From Pochonia chlamydosporia 170 (lineage: Eukaryota > Ascomycota > Sordariomycetes > Hypocreales > Clavicipitaceae), in contig NC_035792.1 of assembly GCF_001653235.2 (NCBI RefSeq), positions 4,216,001 to 4,280,000 on the forward strand: a stretch of DNA of 64,000 nt, written 5' to 3'. Both the position numbers and the translations under genes were made by a program. Positions 33,855-44,026 of the stretch are shown here, piece after piece (within the stretch, counting starts at the first letter, position 1; every line of letters begins with the position of its first letter). A model generated the notes under the pieces. The model ran no database searches and was not told where the DNA came from. It saw only the letters and a list, made by a program, of their open reading frames with translations.

Positions 33855-34033
33855 TATAATGTGTATAGCGTATTAGAAGATAAAGCTAGATAGCAGCAAG
33901 AGAGTATATTATATTTAAGACTTAAGCTTACCCTTACACATCTAGATGTGCAAGGTGCTAGCTAAATAGCAGCAATTATATGTTAACACGTGAGTGGTAG
34001 CAAAGCGGGGTCTGTGCGCTCGCGCACCTTACA
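33855..34033 (-). repeat. 5' LTR (right copy, 179 bp)
   Basis: Runs from TATAATG to CCTTACA in plus-strand reading and aligns to the left LTR without gaps by eye. It keeps the GC-rich segment GGGGTCTGTGCGCTCGCG, which is more mutated in the left copy. The adjoining inner sequence does not show a clear TGG-type primer-binding site, perhaps because of RIP. Confidence 0.9.
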
Positions 34034-34038
34034 GTTAG
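34034..34038. repeat. Target-site duplication GTTAG (right)
   Basis: Perfect match to the 5 bases before the left LTR. Confidence 0.85.
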
Positions 34039-34060
34039 TAAGTTAATTAGCTAGGGTTTA

Positions 34061-35139
34061 TATTCTAGGCAGAAAATTTGTACAGCTAAGTCGCTAGATA
34101 TGGTACGACAAAGAGTGGATGGAGACATGCGAGGCAGGGTTTACTCGTTTAAACTATGATATGAGATAGTTAGAAGCTTTAACTTTATATGTAGGCTTAG
34201 ATTAAAGCGCGGTTGAATTAATACGCACCTATGTTCTTGGAATAAGGATATTCCCCTCGAAGTATCTACATGACCGCTACTTGTGACATGTTGTTATTCT
34301 ATATTAGAAAAGGGGATGTAATAAGACCACCTACCGCTCTCAATAGATCGCGTTTTTTGCTCACAGTTTTAGCAGAGCATCCCTTCGAAACTGCAGGAAG
34401 CAAAGTCCAAATGGACTACACTAAAATTTCTTTGAATTAATGTGTTTGCCCTAAAAGTCTTGGGCAAAACGTGTATCTACACCATATCATTTAATTGACT
34501 GTTTCTACTAGGAGCCTCTAGGAGCGCCAATGTAAAACTCACTGACAAGCCTCTTTAGACACAACACCCATAGGATTATTTCATACCAACCGTAGCACAG
34601 TAATGGCTGGGAGTATTTACCGGGCAGGCCGCTGTAGCTAGCACAGCCCCTTTCCTAGTCTGGAGGCAATTTGCCAGATCTATTCCAAGCAATCCCAAAC
34701 CCATAGAATGACTTCAACTAACCGCTATCACAGTACGCCGCAGCAACTGTCATAAGGCCGATCTAGACCCAGACACTCGCAATGGGTGTTCAAATTCTTA
34801 ATCTCAAGCTGTTCGGCGCGAGTGCAGAAGGCAGCATCGCAACAACCCAGCTGTTGGCTGGGATGGCGGTCTCGCTGCTGTGAGAGAAGCCTACATATAA
34901 CTTATAAGGGCGGGGTAATCGTTGGTGGAGGTTTTCCTCAACCCCGGAGGTCTGGTCCGCCCCAAATAACTTAAATCTCCCGTCCCTCCTGAGTCCTGAC
35001 GGCCGTCTTCTCCCAATAATGTTGAATTGGATATGCAACGATTTTCTTCTCCTCTTCGGAAATATTGTTCATCGGTTGCCATCTCAACCCATCGGCTCTC
35101 TTGCCTTCCCGGCCGACTCTAACCCAGCAATTATTCGCA
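34061..35139. other. Intergenic, no supported gene
   Basis: Composition returns to normal. No coding frame is supported. The stretch before 35140 serves as the amidase promoter; a TATA-like ATATAACTTATAAG lies near 34895, rather far upstream. Confidence 0.4.
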
Positions 35140-36682
35140 ATGCAGGCACCAAGGACACTATACGCCTTGACCGTTACCCAGGTGCTTGATCTGCTCAAGA
35201 ATAACACCATCACTGTCGAAGAATATGCCCGTTCCCTTTTAGACCGCTTTGAGGAGAAGGACAGCACCGTGAAAGCATGGGCGTACCTCGGTGAGCTTTT
35301 CGTCCTGTTCCCCTGCAATTGATCAGGACATATATTGATGTTACCCCAGATCAGGAATTGGTATTGAGCCAAGCTCGAGCTCTTGACCAGATGCCCAATG
35401 ATCAGAGAGGGCCGTTGCATGGAGTAGCGGTAGGCATTAAAGATGTAATAAACACCAAAGGTGCCATGCGGAATTATGATTGCCAGTAACATTGCTTATG
35501 CATCCTAGATATGCCGACTCAGTTTGGCTCTCCACTGTACCAAGGACATCAGCCAGGTTTTGATTCATCAGCTGTTGCGATTCTACGAGCTGCCGGGGCT
35601 CTCATCTTCGGTTTGTTGATTCGTGCAATCTACCAGTTTTAATCTAATTTTGATCCGTAGGCAAAACAACCACGACAGAGTTCACTGCGACTAATTCGGG
35701 ACCCGATACCACCAACCCTCATGATCCAAATCGTACCCCCGGCGGCTCATCTTGCGGGTCAGCTGCAGCAGTAGCCGGTTTGCAAGTACCGCTGAGTCTC
35801 GGAGCGCAGACTGGCGGTAGTATTATTCGCCCAGCATTATTCACTGGAATCTTCGCGATGAAACCAATTTACAATGCAATCTCACCCGAAGGCCAAAAGA
35901 CGTTTTCTGCCACCTTTGATACCTTCGGTTTCTTTGCTCGCAGTATCGAGGATCTACAACTAGTTGCAGATACCTTTGCCCTCAAGGACGATGTACCCCC
36001 TAGGGACATATCGCTGAAAGAAGCCTCGGTTGCTTTGATCAAGACTCCGATGTGGGCTCGGGCAGGGCCTGGCACTGTATGTGCTATGGAGAGAGCTGTC
36101 ACAATTCTTAAAAACAGCGGGGTAATGGTCGAAGAAGTCCCCTTTCCTACGGAAGTCTGCGATAGCGAGGCCTTGAGGCAGATGCAGAACGTAATTATCA
36201 GTGGCGAAGCCCAGGTAGCCTTTCTCAGGGAATATCGACTGGACAGGACGAAACTAGATCCGGAAATTTGTCGCCCAGTCGAAAACAACTCAAACTACAC
36301 CCACAAAGAAAGGTTGCAAGCCCTCGATAGATACGCTAGCTTGCGACCCATCATTGACAAGGTGGCCGCAAAATACTCGGCCATCATTACGCCTAGTGCA
36401 ATTGATGAAGCTCCGCTCGGACTCAACGATATGGGCAGTCCGGTTTTTAATACTCTTTGGACGGCGAGTAGTTCGTTCTGCAGTATTTGTTCGTTTCTCG
36501 CTAACCAGGTGCAGGGATTTCATATGCCCGTTATCAATATACCTGCATTTACCGGAGCGCATGGTATGCCTATCGGCATATCGATTGTGGCAGGCAGATT
36601 TTGTGATCAGCATCTTTTGAGGATCAGCAAAGTCCTCAGTGAGCCTCTCATGGCCGAAGGCGGCTGGAAGGTAATGGCCTAA
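35140..36682 (+). CDS. Amidase-signature family hydrolase
   Basis: Four exons (35140-35290, 35350-35460, 35509-35610, 35661-36682), all GT-AG, give 461 residues. Amidase-signature enzymes hydrolyse C-N bonds in amides through a Ser-cisSer-Lys triad. The Lys lies in GVAVGIKDVINT, the cis-Ser in PGGSSCGSAAAVA and the nucleophile Ser in QTGGSIIRPA, about 24 residues on, so the triad is intact. A usual R-S position near the nucleophile (GSIRxPA) reads SIIRPA. The C-terminus (MPVINIPAFTGAHGMPIGISIV) is the expected family end. The protein is slightly short for the family. The substrate cannot be told. It is the first ordinary gene to the right of the dead-transposon block. Confidence 0.9.
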
Positions 36683-36772
36683 CCCTGTTGACGACTAGGT
36701 GGCGATCAGTTCCGATGTCGACAGCAAATCCTCATTGTAGGTTATCAAGCTTGGCTTTGACTTGGACATGAA

Positions 36773-37359
36773 CCCCGTCGGGGCTAAGTGGTAGGATGAT
36801 ATATATCAAATGCACAATGCAGCACCCAATGTTACGGTGTGTGTGGAAAGGCACAACTTAGATCTCCCAGCTGGACATGCGACCTGAGTGTGAACCCACA
36901 TGACTGCATTTCAGCAATACGTCTTCACGTCAATTCTAGACAACCATCGGAGACACCAAGAATCGTCATAAATCTCATGTAAGGGAGTGATTTCCAAGTA
37001 AACAATTGGTCGTTCACTGATTCATTATCTCACACCAAGCGGGTCAAAAGAGGCGTGTACACAAAAGCCGCGTAGAGTCCGCGTAATCATTTTTAAGTTC
37101 AGGATGAGTATAATGATATCATAAACGGCAAGGAGCTCAGGTAAACTCCGGGAGTTGCTCAGTTGGCTCGGGGGGCTGCTCAGGGTGACTCACTCACTGG
37201 GACTCAGGAACTGCACAGGTTAAAGCAGCCACAGCTCAGGAACTCTTCTGAGAAAGGAAACTGGGTCCGTCGTGATTCCGGTTTTATACTGGGCTGTTAT
37301 TTGTCCCGGGGTTTGGTGGCAGACTAAGTGGTGAAGCCACTTAGTCGTTGACGGGTAGG
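36773..37359. mobile_element. Possible small nonautonomous DNA transposon with imperfect terminal repeats
   Basis: CCCCGTCGGGGCTAAGTGG at 36773-36791 is the imperfect reverse complement of CCACTTAGTCGTTGACGGG starting at 37337, sharing CCACTTAG and GACGGG around a variable middle. The 590-bp interval is noncoding and would fit a MITE-like element. There is no clear target-site duplication, so this remains a suggestion. Confidence 0.35.
37322..37346. repeat. 10-bp perfect hairpin at the right end of the putative element
   Basis: GACTAAGTGG, loop TGAAG, CCACTTAGTC. Its core resembles the hairpin at 6126-6139. Confidence 0.7.
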
Positions 37360-37577
37360 GCTTTCAAAGTACCTTTGGCATCCATTAATCTTATAAAACG
37401 GCCAGCTCTCAATTGCCATGACTAACCCATCTCTACATATGTAAGTTGAAAGAACGGCCAGGCCCGGCTGCGAATATTAAAGTGTTTCCCGCAAACCCCC
37501 CACAGAATGTGTCAAGCGTCTGATCTGGCACGTTGCGTCCAAACAATGCACGGCACATTGCAGTGGTCAAATGCCTA

Positions 37578-37860
37578 ATGCCACAACTTCCCAAGGTTTA
37601 GCGGCCGTTTGCTGAATACCAGGACGGCTATAGCCGGTAGCTTCAAACCTGGTCAATAGCCGATCAAGCACTTGACGGTAATTCATAAATTTATCCAAGT
37701 CTATCTGGGAACTTCTCAAAGGCTGCCTCGGTCGGTCCGAATTGCCCCTGCTTCCAGGGAAATGCACAAAGCACCAGACTCTCCGGGCGATGCGGATCGT
37801 ACATGTCTGAATGACACTTGTGCAAGCTAAAGGGGAAAAAAAAGTCCAGTTTCGTACCAG
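37578..37860 (-). pseudogene. Frameshifted coding remnant of an unknown gene
   Basis: The minus strand reads KCHSDMYDPHRPESLVLC, AFPWKQGQFGPTEAAFEKFP in one frame, then after a one-base shift near 37700 continues LDKFMNYRQVLDRLL, FEATGYSRPGIQQ and TAAKPWEVVALGI before a stop. Both halves have good codon structure and end like a real protein C-terminus. No intron bridges them and no upstream exon is visible. I do not recognise the family. Confidence 0.4.
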
Positions 37861-38589
37861 TTGACCTCCAAAAAGGTTTCAAGGTTGATTGATATTCCCC
37901 GCAACGTTTAACCCGTCATTGGACCACCTAGTTACCACCCGGCCCCTACCCGAAGAATAGGAAGGTGAAAAGAGTTCCCAAACATACTAGTCTATAGATT
38001 GGACCCCAAGTTTAAAAGCCGATGCGGCTGACCCTTCCAAACCAGATAATTAATCCGCGAATCGATTCCCGAACCGTAGGTTAGGTCGACACATCGCTAG
38101 CCAATGTGGTTGTCGTTCCTAGTCGAAGCTGGTTTAGCTCTTCTGAGCCAAGACATTGGTGCTATCCATCGTCCAGGTTACCATCTCCATTTCTAGTCTC
38201 AATTCATACGTTTGTTCGTTTGCGACCGAGATCGAACCGAGGAGGCAACGCGGGGCCCCGTATCAGCTCCATGATGGTGTAACCCCATGTTGAGCTGCAT
38301 GGTGACATTGCGCGCAGATGTACAACTCCATGGGCTAGGGTTATCGTTAAGCTTTCTTGGAAGTTGGCTTACCCTGCCATTTCCGCATGTGGGATTTACT
38401 GTACCTTCATGTCGCTTTGGATCCTTGTCTAAGTTGAGTTGTCTGATGGATATCTGGACGGAAAAATTATACTGGTTATGTCATTGAAGTGCCGACTTGG
38501 ATCTTGTGGTTAGAATCGCACACGCCAAGAAATATACGACTGGCAAATTTGCAACAATGGAACACGGCCATCGCTTCACATCAATGTAA
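37861..38589. other. Intergenic, upstream of the glucuronan lyase
   Basis: About 700 bases without a supported gene; presumably regulatory sequence for the lyase. Confidence 0.35.
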
Positions 38590-38597
38590 TATAAATA
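38590..38597 (+). promoter_or_regulatory. Putative TATA box of the glucuronan lyase gene
   Basis: TATAAATA 78-85 bases before the ATG at 38675. Consensus and spacing only. Confidence 0.55.
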
Positions 38598-38674
38598 TCA
38601 CCTCTCGACTCCCAAGTCCACCATCCTCAACATCTAGCCCAACCAACAAACCTCAAGACACACCGTCCGCCATC

Positions 38675-39457
38675 ATGGTCGCCCTCAAATCCATCCTCGC
38701 CGCCTCCCTGGCACTCATCGCCTCTCCTGGCGCCCTCGCCACCAGAACCTTCTACAACTCCGGCACCCTCAGCGGCTGGGACTACGTCCGCAAGGAGCAC
38801 AAGGGAACAGTCGACCAGGTCACCAATGTCGCCTACAAGGGCAGCACGTCTCTCAAGATGACCCAAACCTACGACCCCAACTACCATGACCGCTACCACT
38901 CCGAGGTCGACCACAACTACGGCTACAAGCGCGGCGACTCTACCTTTTACGGTTTCGCGTTCCGCCTCTCCGACACATGGGACTTCCAGTCGCAATCCTA
39001 CAACATTGCCCAGTTCATTGCCAATCGTCCTGGAGCGGGATGCGGCGGAGACGACTGGATGCCCAGCACCATGGTTTGGATTCAGGGGAACCAGCTCTTC
39101 TCTCGAATCGTCACCGGACACTACCGCCAGCCGAACTGCGGTCGAACCATTGACACTTTGCGAAACCTTGGCCAGATCAGTGCTGGACAGTGGCACAGGG
39201 TCATCCTGCAGGTCAAGTGGGCTAGTGACAACTCTGGCTTCTTCAAGATTTGGCTTGATGGAAACAAGGTTGTGGAGAGGTTGAATACTGCGACGACGGT
39301 CGACGACGACAGTGTTTTCCAGTTCCGTGTTGGTCTGTATGCGAACAGCTGGCACGATGATGGCCACATGAATGGTAATCAGGGATTCCGCCAGATTTGG
39401 TACGATGAGATTGCTATGGGTACCGAGTTTAAGGATGTCGATCCTGCTCAGCAGTGA
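38675..39457 (+). CDS. Polysaccharide lyase family 20 endo-beta-1,4-glucuronan lyase
   Basis: A single-exon protein of 260 residues, matching the length of Trichoderma glucuronan lyase, the founding PL20 enzyme, which cleaves beta-1,4-polyglucuronate by beta-elimination. The start at 38675 is chosen because a signal peptide follows (MVALKSILAASLALIASPG, then ALATRTFYNSG at the mature end). The beta-jelly-roll pattern includes DRYHSEVDHNYGYKRGD, WDFQSQSYNIAQF and GQWHRVILQVKW, ending IWYDEIAMGTEF. Codon use is strongly biased to C/G at third positions, suggesting high expression, and a TATA box is near. It is secreted, so its job is extracellular polysaccharide breakdown. Confidence 0.92.
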   Translation: MVALKSILAASLALIASPGALATRTFYNSGTLSGWDYVRKEHKGTVDQVTNVAYKGSTSLKMTQTYDPNYHDRYHSEVDHNYGYKRGDSTFYGFAFRLSDTWDFQSQSYNIAQFIANRPGAGCGGDDWMPSTMVWIQGNQLFSRIVTGHYRQPNCGRTIDTLRNLGQISAGQWHRVILQVKWASDNSGFFKIWLDGNKVVERLNTATTVDDDSVFQFRVGLYANSWHDDGHMNGNQGFRQIWYDEIAMGTEFKDVDPAQQ

Positions 39458-40013
39458 GTGGTGGATGGTGTAAATAGCAGAAGAAAATGATGTACATATT
39501 CTGGCTTTAACTGTAGATAGTTTGAAGATTGGACTGATTGTATGCCTTTTGAGGTTTTGAACTCTGCATGTAAATGCCAAGATTTGTCCCTTGTCTAGTT
39601 CAACGTCCGAATGGCCACAGCAAAAGGTCCATATATTGAGGCTTGGCGTGAACATTGCTGGTTCAACCAGAGGGTGTCTGCAGAGGATAGCACCAGTCGG
39701 GACACCAATGCTGCATAGACTATTAGATCCAAGATTGTCATTGACATCGCATGGTGAAGAAGGTTGTGGCCGAATTCTCCTTGTGGGCTAGGCCATAGCC
39801 AGATAACCATAAACCAGCGGCTTTTATTGGCATTGACGGGGTATGCCGCAGATGAACCCCAAAACTGGCAAAGGAACATCCCCTCATGACTCTTTTCCGT
39901 CGCACGGTGTTCATAGTCAAGACGACGGGCCTTGGGTCCATCCGACGCGGCGAGTACTTGTGGTTGAAACCGAAAGCAGGGGATGCTGACAGTCACTGTC
40001 CCCTCCAGGTCCC

Positions 40014-40996
40014 TCAGCGATTGTCCATCATCTTCATAACCTCATTCTCCTCGTCCGCTTTCCCCTCACCATTAGTGACCTGTAAGCCTCTCTTCTTCAT
40101 CTCCTCTTCTATCAGTTTCCTGGTAAGCATCCCGTTGGAAAGTTCTGGTGAATCCTCCTTCCTTTGTCGAAACCAGCCATCGACACTCCTCATGCCAACC
40201 ACGAGGAAGCCCAGTTCTTCTCTATCCACGTCAAATACCTCCCACCACTCACAATCTGGCATTTTAGCTCCCACATCCTTGGCGGCGTTGTATATGGCTG
40301 CCGTGGCAAGCGCGTGCGGCTGATGTGTGAGGTACAGCATTTGCGGACTTAGCAACGCTGTGTTGAGGTACTGCACGGTCTTACGTGATATACTGGATTT
40401 CGGCTGGGATAGAAAATCCATTGTTTGGAGGTATGTTATGGCCAAGGCGTGCGGCAACGCAACATGGGTGTTGAAAGACAAGGCATAGAGAAGGCGAGAC
40501 TCTAGGGCGAGAAGGCGGTTCTGGAAGGAGAAGTAATCTGCCTCGGATTGGTAGTACGTCTTGGGGTCGTTCTTGGGTACGTTGCCGGTTCTAAATAGCG
40601 TAGAGCTTGGGGAGAGGAGGTATGCGTAGACGTTGGATACGTCGCGTGGCGATCGAGGAATGGCACCGACTTTCGCGACCAGGTAAATTGCTGCTGCTGA
40701 GACGTCCTAGTGTGTATTAGCTATACCTGTTCGAAGGCTAACCCACGAGGAGGACTGAAGGAAAGACATACACTGAATTCATGTGCCATTGGTGAGTCTA
40801 CTAGCCAGTATCTCGCGAGAATGACGTTGGCTTGCGCCGTGGAAGACTGGGGTAGGTCGAGTAGCTGCCCCGCGGCTTGGGTGAGGCATTGCGTTGCGAT
40901 GAAGATGGATTCTTGGAGATCTTGGGGTAGTGACGAAAAGGACGCGTGGTGATACAGCTGTGACGTGGTTGCCAGGGGGTTGGTGAGATGTGCCAT
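40014..40996 (-). CDS. Cyclin (cyclin L/C/T-like)
   Basis: Two exons on the minus strand (40772-40996, 40014-40706; GT-AG intron 40707-40771, phase 0) give 305 residues. The product starts MAHLTNPLATTSQLYHH. A first cyclin fold covers about residues 30-165 (LTQAAGQLLDLPQSSTAQA, ARYWLVDSP, then across the splice HEFSDVSAAAIYLVAK), and a second fold holds FNTHVALPHALAITYLQT and LYLTHQPHALATAAIYNAAK. This is the layout of transcription-type cyclins that partner CDKs acting on RNA polymerase II or splicing; the short length and conserved ascomycete sequence fit the cyclin L-like group, but I would not fix the subclass. Codon use and conservation suggest a core gene. Confidence 0.8.
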
Positions 40997-41803
40997 TGCT
41001 GCGCCCCGGTGGTGGTGGTGGTGGTGGTTGGGTGGTAGGATGGGTTCAAAATTTGGAAGCCAGTGGTTGAAGCAAACAAGCAGCACTTCAGATCAATTGA
41101 TGTCTGATGCCTGGTGGATCCCGGCAGAAGCTCTAGCCTATCGTCTTGGTGGGTGTCGGACAACGAAAGCACCGACCGCCGATAGATGGAAGAGGTCAAC
41201 TGGTGCTGTGAATGAACAATGGACGGGAAATATGAGAGGTTCGCAGCCTTTTAAGTTGGTACTAAGTGGTATCTGGCAACATCTAGTAGAACAATTTCAT
41301 CCCAAACAAGCACCAAGACCGTCAAGTAAGGCTGGCGAATGAAAAAGTACGTTCTTGGCTTTGGCTGTTTGGAGAGGTCAAGATCTGCCAATGAATGTCT
41401 GGTCTCGTCTGGTGGGTCACCCACTCTAAGTTGCTAAAAGTCAAGTGCAACAGACTTCCTTCCACCACCAGCCATCAGCTCATGTCATTCATCCTTACAC
41501 TTCCATCCGTCCTTTGCAACCTTGGCCCTAAATCCACAACTCGGCTGCCTACTTTGGCTCTCAAACACCGCGGCAAAGTGAAACCATTACAAATTCCCTA
41601 TACGTCATCAGCACTCAATCCGGCTTGTCCAATTAGCCAGCGCTGAGATCTTACTTCCATGCCTGACTCTGTCTGCAGCCTGCCGTGCCCATAAAGATGG
41701 AGTTATGAGTCTCGTCCGTGGTATTGGCGGCTACGAAACACCCCAAGCCCCCAACGACTTTCAAAGAACATCAATCGAACACGTTTATTCGCAGGTAGCC
41801 GCC
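40997..41803. other. Intergenic between divergent cyclin and Zn2Cys6 genes
   Basis: About 800 bases separating two divergent starts. An in-frame ATG at 41705 could extend the Zn2Cys6 protein by 33 residues. A GGTGGTGGTGGTGGTGGT run at about 41009-41026 lies in the cyclin leader. Confidence 0.4.
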
Positions 41804-43517
41804 ATGGAGTCCATTGCAACTAATGTGGAAGGCGAAGGCACGGCGACCAGGAAGCAGATGCAACCGGGCAAGCGAAAAGTCAAAACTGGTTGTACCACCT
41901 GGTAAGTCATCCACGATTTCACCACCAGGAAAAGATAAAATGCTAACTCAACAGCAGCAAGTGAGTCTGATTGTGCTCAAATGGGGTTACTTCGCTAATC
42001 TCATCAATAGAATTCGTCGAGTAAAGTGTGACGAAGCAAAACCTTTCTGTGTAAGATGTACATCAACGGGTCGAAAATGTGATGGCTACGACATCAATGC
42101 AAACCCGCGATCTCGCAAATGTGAAGTAGCGCTGGCAAAGACCTCGCCGAATCGGCATCCACCGACTGCCGTGTCAGCCGCCTCCATGGCTATGTCCTTA
42201 CCAAGGCCGCTGCTTGCAGATATATCCGGAACTCAAGTTGAGCGCTTCTACTTCAATTGCTTCAGAACGATCGCAGGAGAAGCAGTGGGTATTCGCCACA
42301 AGTACAACGCCATGTTCTGGAAGGAAACTGTCCCCCAATACTGCTACGAGGTGGAATCTATGAAACATGCCTTCATCGCGTTCGGAGCTGCTTATCACAA
42401 TTTTCAAACCGCCGGAGAAAGAGCTGATCCTTCAGCCCCGCCGAGCAAAACCGAACGCTTCATTATCCAGCAGTACAGTCTAGCCATGAAGGGGCTGGCG
42501 CAAGACACTCAACAAGTCAGCGTCCGCAGAAGATACGGCATCACCCTCATTAGCTGCATCGCCTTCTTTTGTATAGAGATGCTGCGGAATGACTGGCATG
42601 CGGCCCTAACTCATTTATCAAATGGCCTCCAGCTCATGGCAAACTTGCCAGACGAGGTTTCCGACCTCCTGAACAACCCTGAAAAATGGAGCCAAGGGTC
42701 AGATACCTCGCATGCCAGGGTATTGTATATGCTGCGGCTACTATCTCGGTGGGAGGTAGCCATGAGGCTGATAACAGGCGACTTTCGTCCCCGTCTGACC
42801 CTACGAACGTACGAGGCTCGAAAATTAGATGCGTCCGCCGGGACAGACTTCAACACCCTCGAAGGAATCTACGAAGCTGTAGATGGATATTGCCAAGATG
42901 CTAGCGCATTTGCCTGGTTGACTAGAAATCACCAAGGCGACACCCATTTCTGGGCACAGCATCGTCCCAAGCTCCAGCACTCTGTGTTGATGGAGCGATC
43001 CCGCCTGATTGGAAACAACATCTGCTTCTTCCAGAGCAACTCCGATATGAATGCCCTGAGCATGCAAGACAACATTTTCTTCAACGCCAGCATACTCCGC
43101 CATAAAGGCGCCACTCTTATACTGAGGATGCTTCCACTGCCCGGAATATACGACATGTCACCCGAGCCTGGCGAAATAGCTCAGTTTGAGGATTTTATCC
43201 GCGCTGCAGTCAATTTGCGTGATTTACTAGTCGGTACAACAGTGGGCAAATTAGTGGAAGAAAACGCCAACGTCGATCTCGCTGTTGTGCCAACACTTTA
43301 CGTGACGGGGAGCAGTTGCCGAGATGAACGGCTGAGGAAGAAAATCCTATCCCTGGCAATGGAGTGGCCACGCCGAGAAAATTTATGGGATGGGCCAGCA
43401 TTGAGGCATATGCTCGATGTGAATGGGCTAAGGTCTAGCAGATCGACGAGTCCAGTGGCGAATCTGGCGAGTGAGACGGTGAAGTGGTCCAGTAGCTTAC
43501 CAGGAATGTGGTTTTAA
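41804..43517 (+). CDS. Zn2Cys6 transcription factor with a probable 3-base microexon
   Basis: A fungal binuclear-zinc regulator of 535 residues: exons 41804-41901, 41958-41960 and 42011-43517. The DNA-binding motif is split twice: KVKTGCTTC is completed by a microexon, then IRRVKCDEAKPFCVRC and TGRKCDGY follow. With a 3-base exon CAA the Cys spacing is the canonical C-x2-C-x6-C; a 6-base exon (41955-41960) is possible but gives seven residues. Skipping it creates TGA. Introns 41902-41957 and 41961-42010 have GTAAGT/GTGAGT donors and CTAAC/CTAAT branch points. The rest is the usual regulatory helical region (ERFYFNCFRTIAG, ISCIAFFCIEMLRND). The start at 41804 has a GCCGCCATGG context. Target genes are unknown. 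Confidence 0.85.
41958..41960 (+). other. Putative 3-nt microexon (CAA)
   Basis: Lies between an acceptor CAG at 41955-41957 and a donor GTGAGT at 41961. It supplies the last base of a zinc-binding Cys codon (TG + C) and two bases of the next Lys codon, which is required for an open frame with normal Zn2Cys6 spacing. Confidence 0.65.
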
Positions 43518-44026
43518 CACCAGGATCCCGGGTTTACTATTGAACCTGATCATTTCTCTCCAGATGGTAGCATTTGGGTTTAGAGAAACAACAACATTGT
43601 TCTTGTGTGGCATATTATAGACCTAATGTGAGTCAAACCATCCCTGCAGTACTGAAATATTTCTTGCGCTACACAACAGGGCACTGTCAGAGAAGTATCT
43701 TGGGACACAATTTGGAGCATTTCATCAAACATTTCTAACAACTTATCAGCACAATGCTGCATTTCCAGCCGGCATCAAGGTTAGGTCAGAGCTCCCTCTT
43801 GCTGGTCTGTGTCACTCCTACGGTTTTCATAAGGCTCGAGTGCCAATGGAAATGAAAATACCCCATTGTGCTTATCCAGCTTGACGCCCAACAAGTACTG
43901 CATGCATTGCATTTGCCCGCCTTACTTTTGCAGACCCCGCTTCGCTCAACTTTCTGTCTTCTCCTTCTCATGGACTCTCCAGACTTATTTGCGCTTGTTT
44001 ATGAGCGGTACCTATATGTAACAAGA
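43518..44026. other. Intergenic, upstream of the second HET gene
   Basis: About 500 bases. The frame of the HET gene stays open upstream to 43868, but those residues are not HET-like, so the start was placed at 44027. No other gene is supported. Confidence 0.4.

Larger units (their letters stand above)
27459..34033 (-). mobile_element. Complete but dead Ty3/gypsy LTR retrotransposon
   Basis: A 6575-bp element read from the minus strand. Two 179-bp LTRs, a 5-bp target duplication and a polypurine tract delimit it. In order from its 5' end (right side), the reverse transcriptase motif lies at 31567-31593 and the integrase motif at about 29650-29739. RT before integrase is the gypsy order (in copia it is reversed). 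Both motifs carry RIP-type changes: the active-site YLDDILIFS reads YLDNILIFS, and Trp codons have become TAG. No frame is open for more than a few dozen codons, so it cannot encode proteins. Gag should lie between about 33 and 33.85 kb but is unreadable. Confidence 0.92.
25790..34060. repeat. Large AT-rich RIP-affected retrotransposon block
   Basis: About 8.3 kb that is overwhelmingly A/T, with TA-rich words and stop codons every few triplets in all frames, and sharp edges near 25.8 and 34.06 kb. This is the classic appearance of repeat-induced point mutation. Within it sits a delimited gypsy element (27459-34033); the left flank, 25.8-27.45 kb, is equally AT-rich and so was an older repeat into which, or beside which, the element landed. 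Such blocks are usually heterochromatic. Confidence 0.85.

Noticed and set aside
38627..39655. 342-codon open frame on the minus strand
   Set aside because: It is antisense to the PL20 lyase, whose strong C/G third-position bias removes stops from the opposite strand. It has no domain pattern and a Val/Gly-rich composition.
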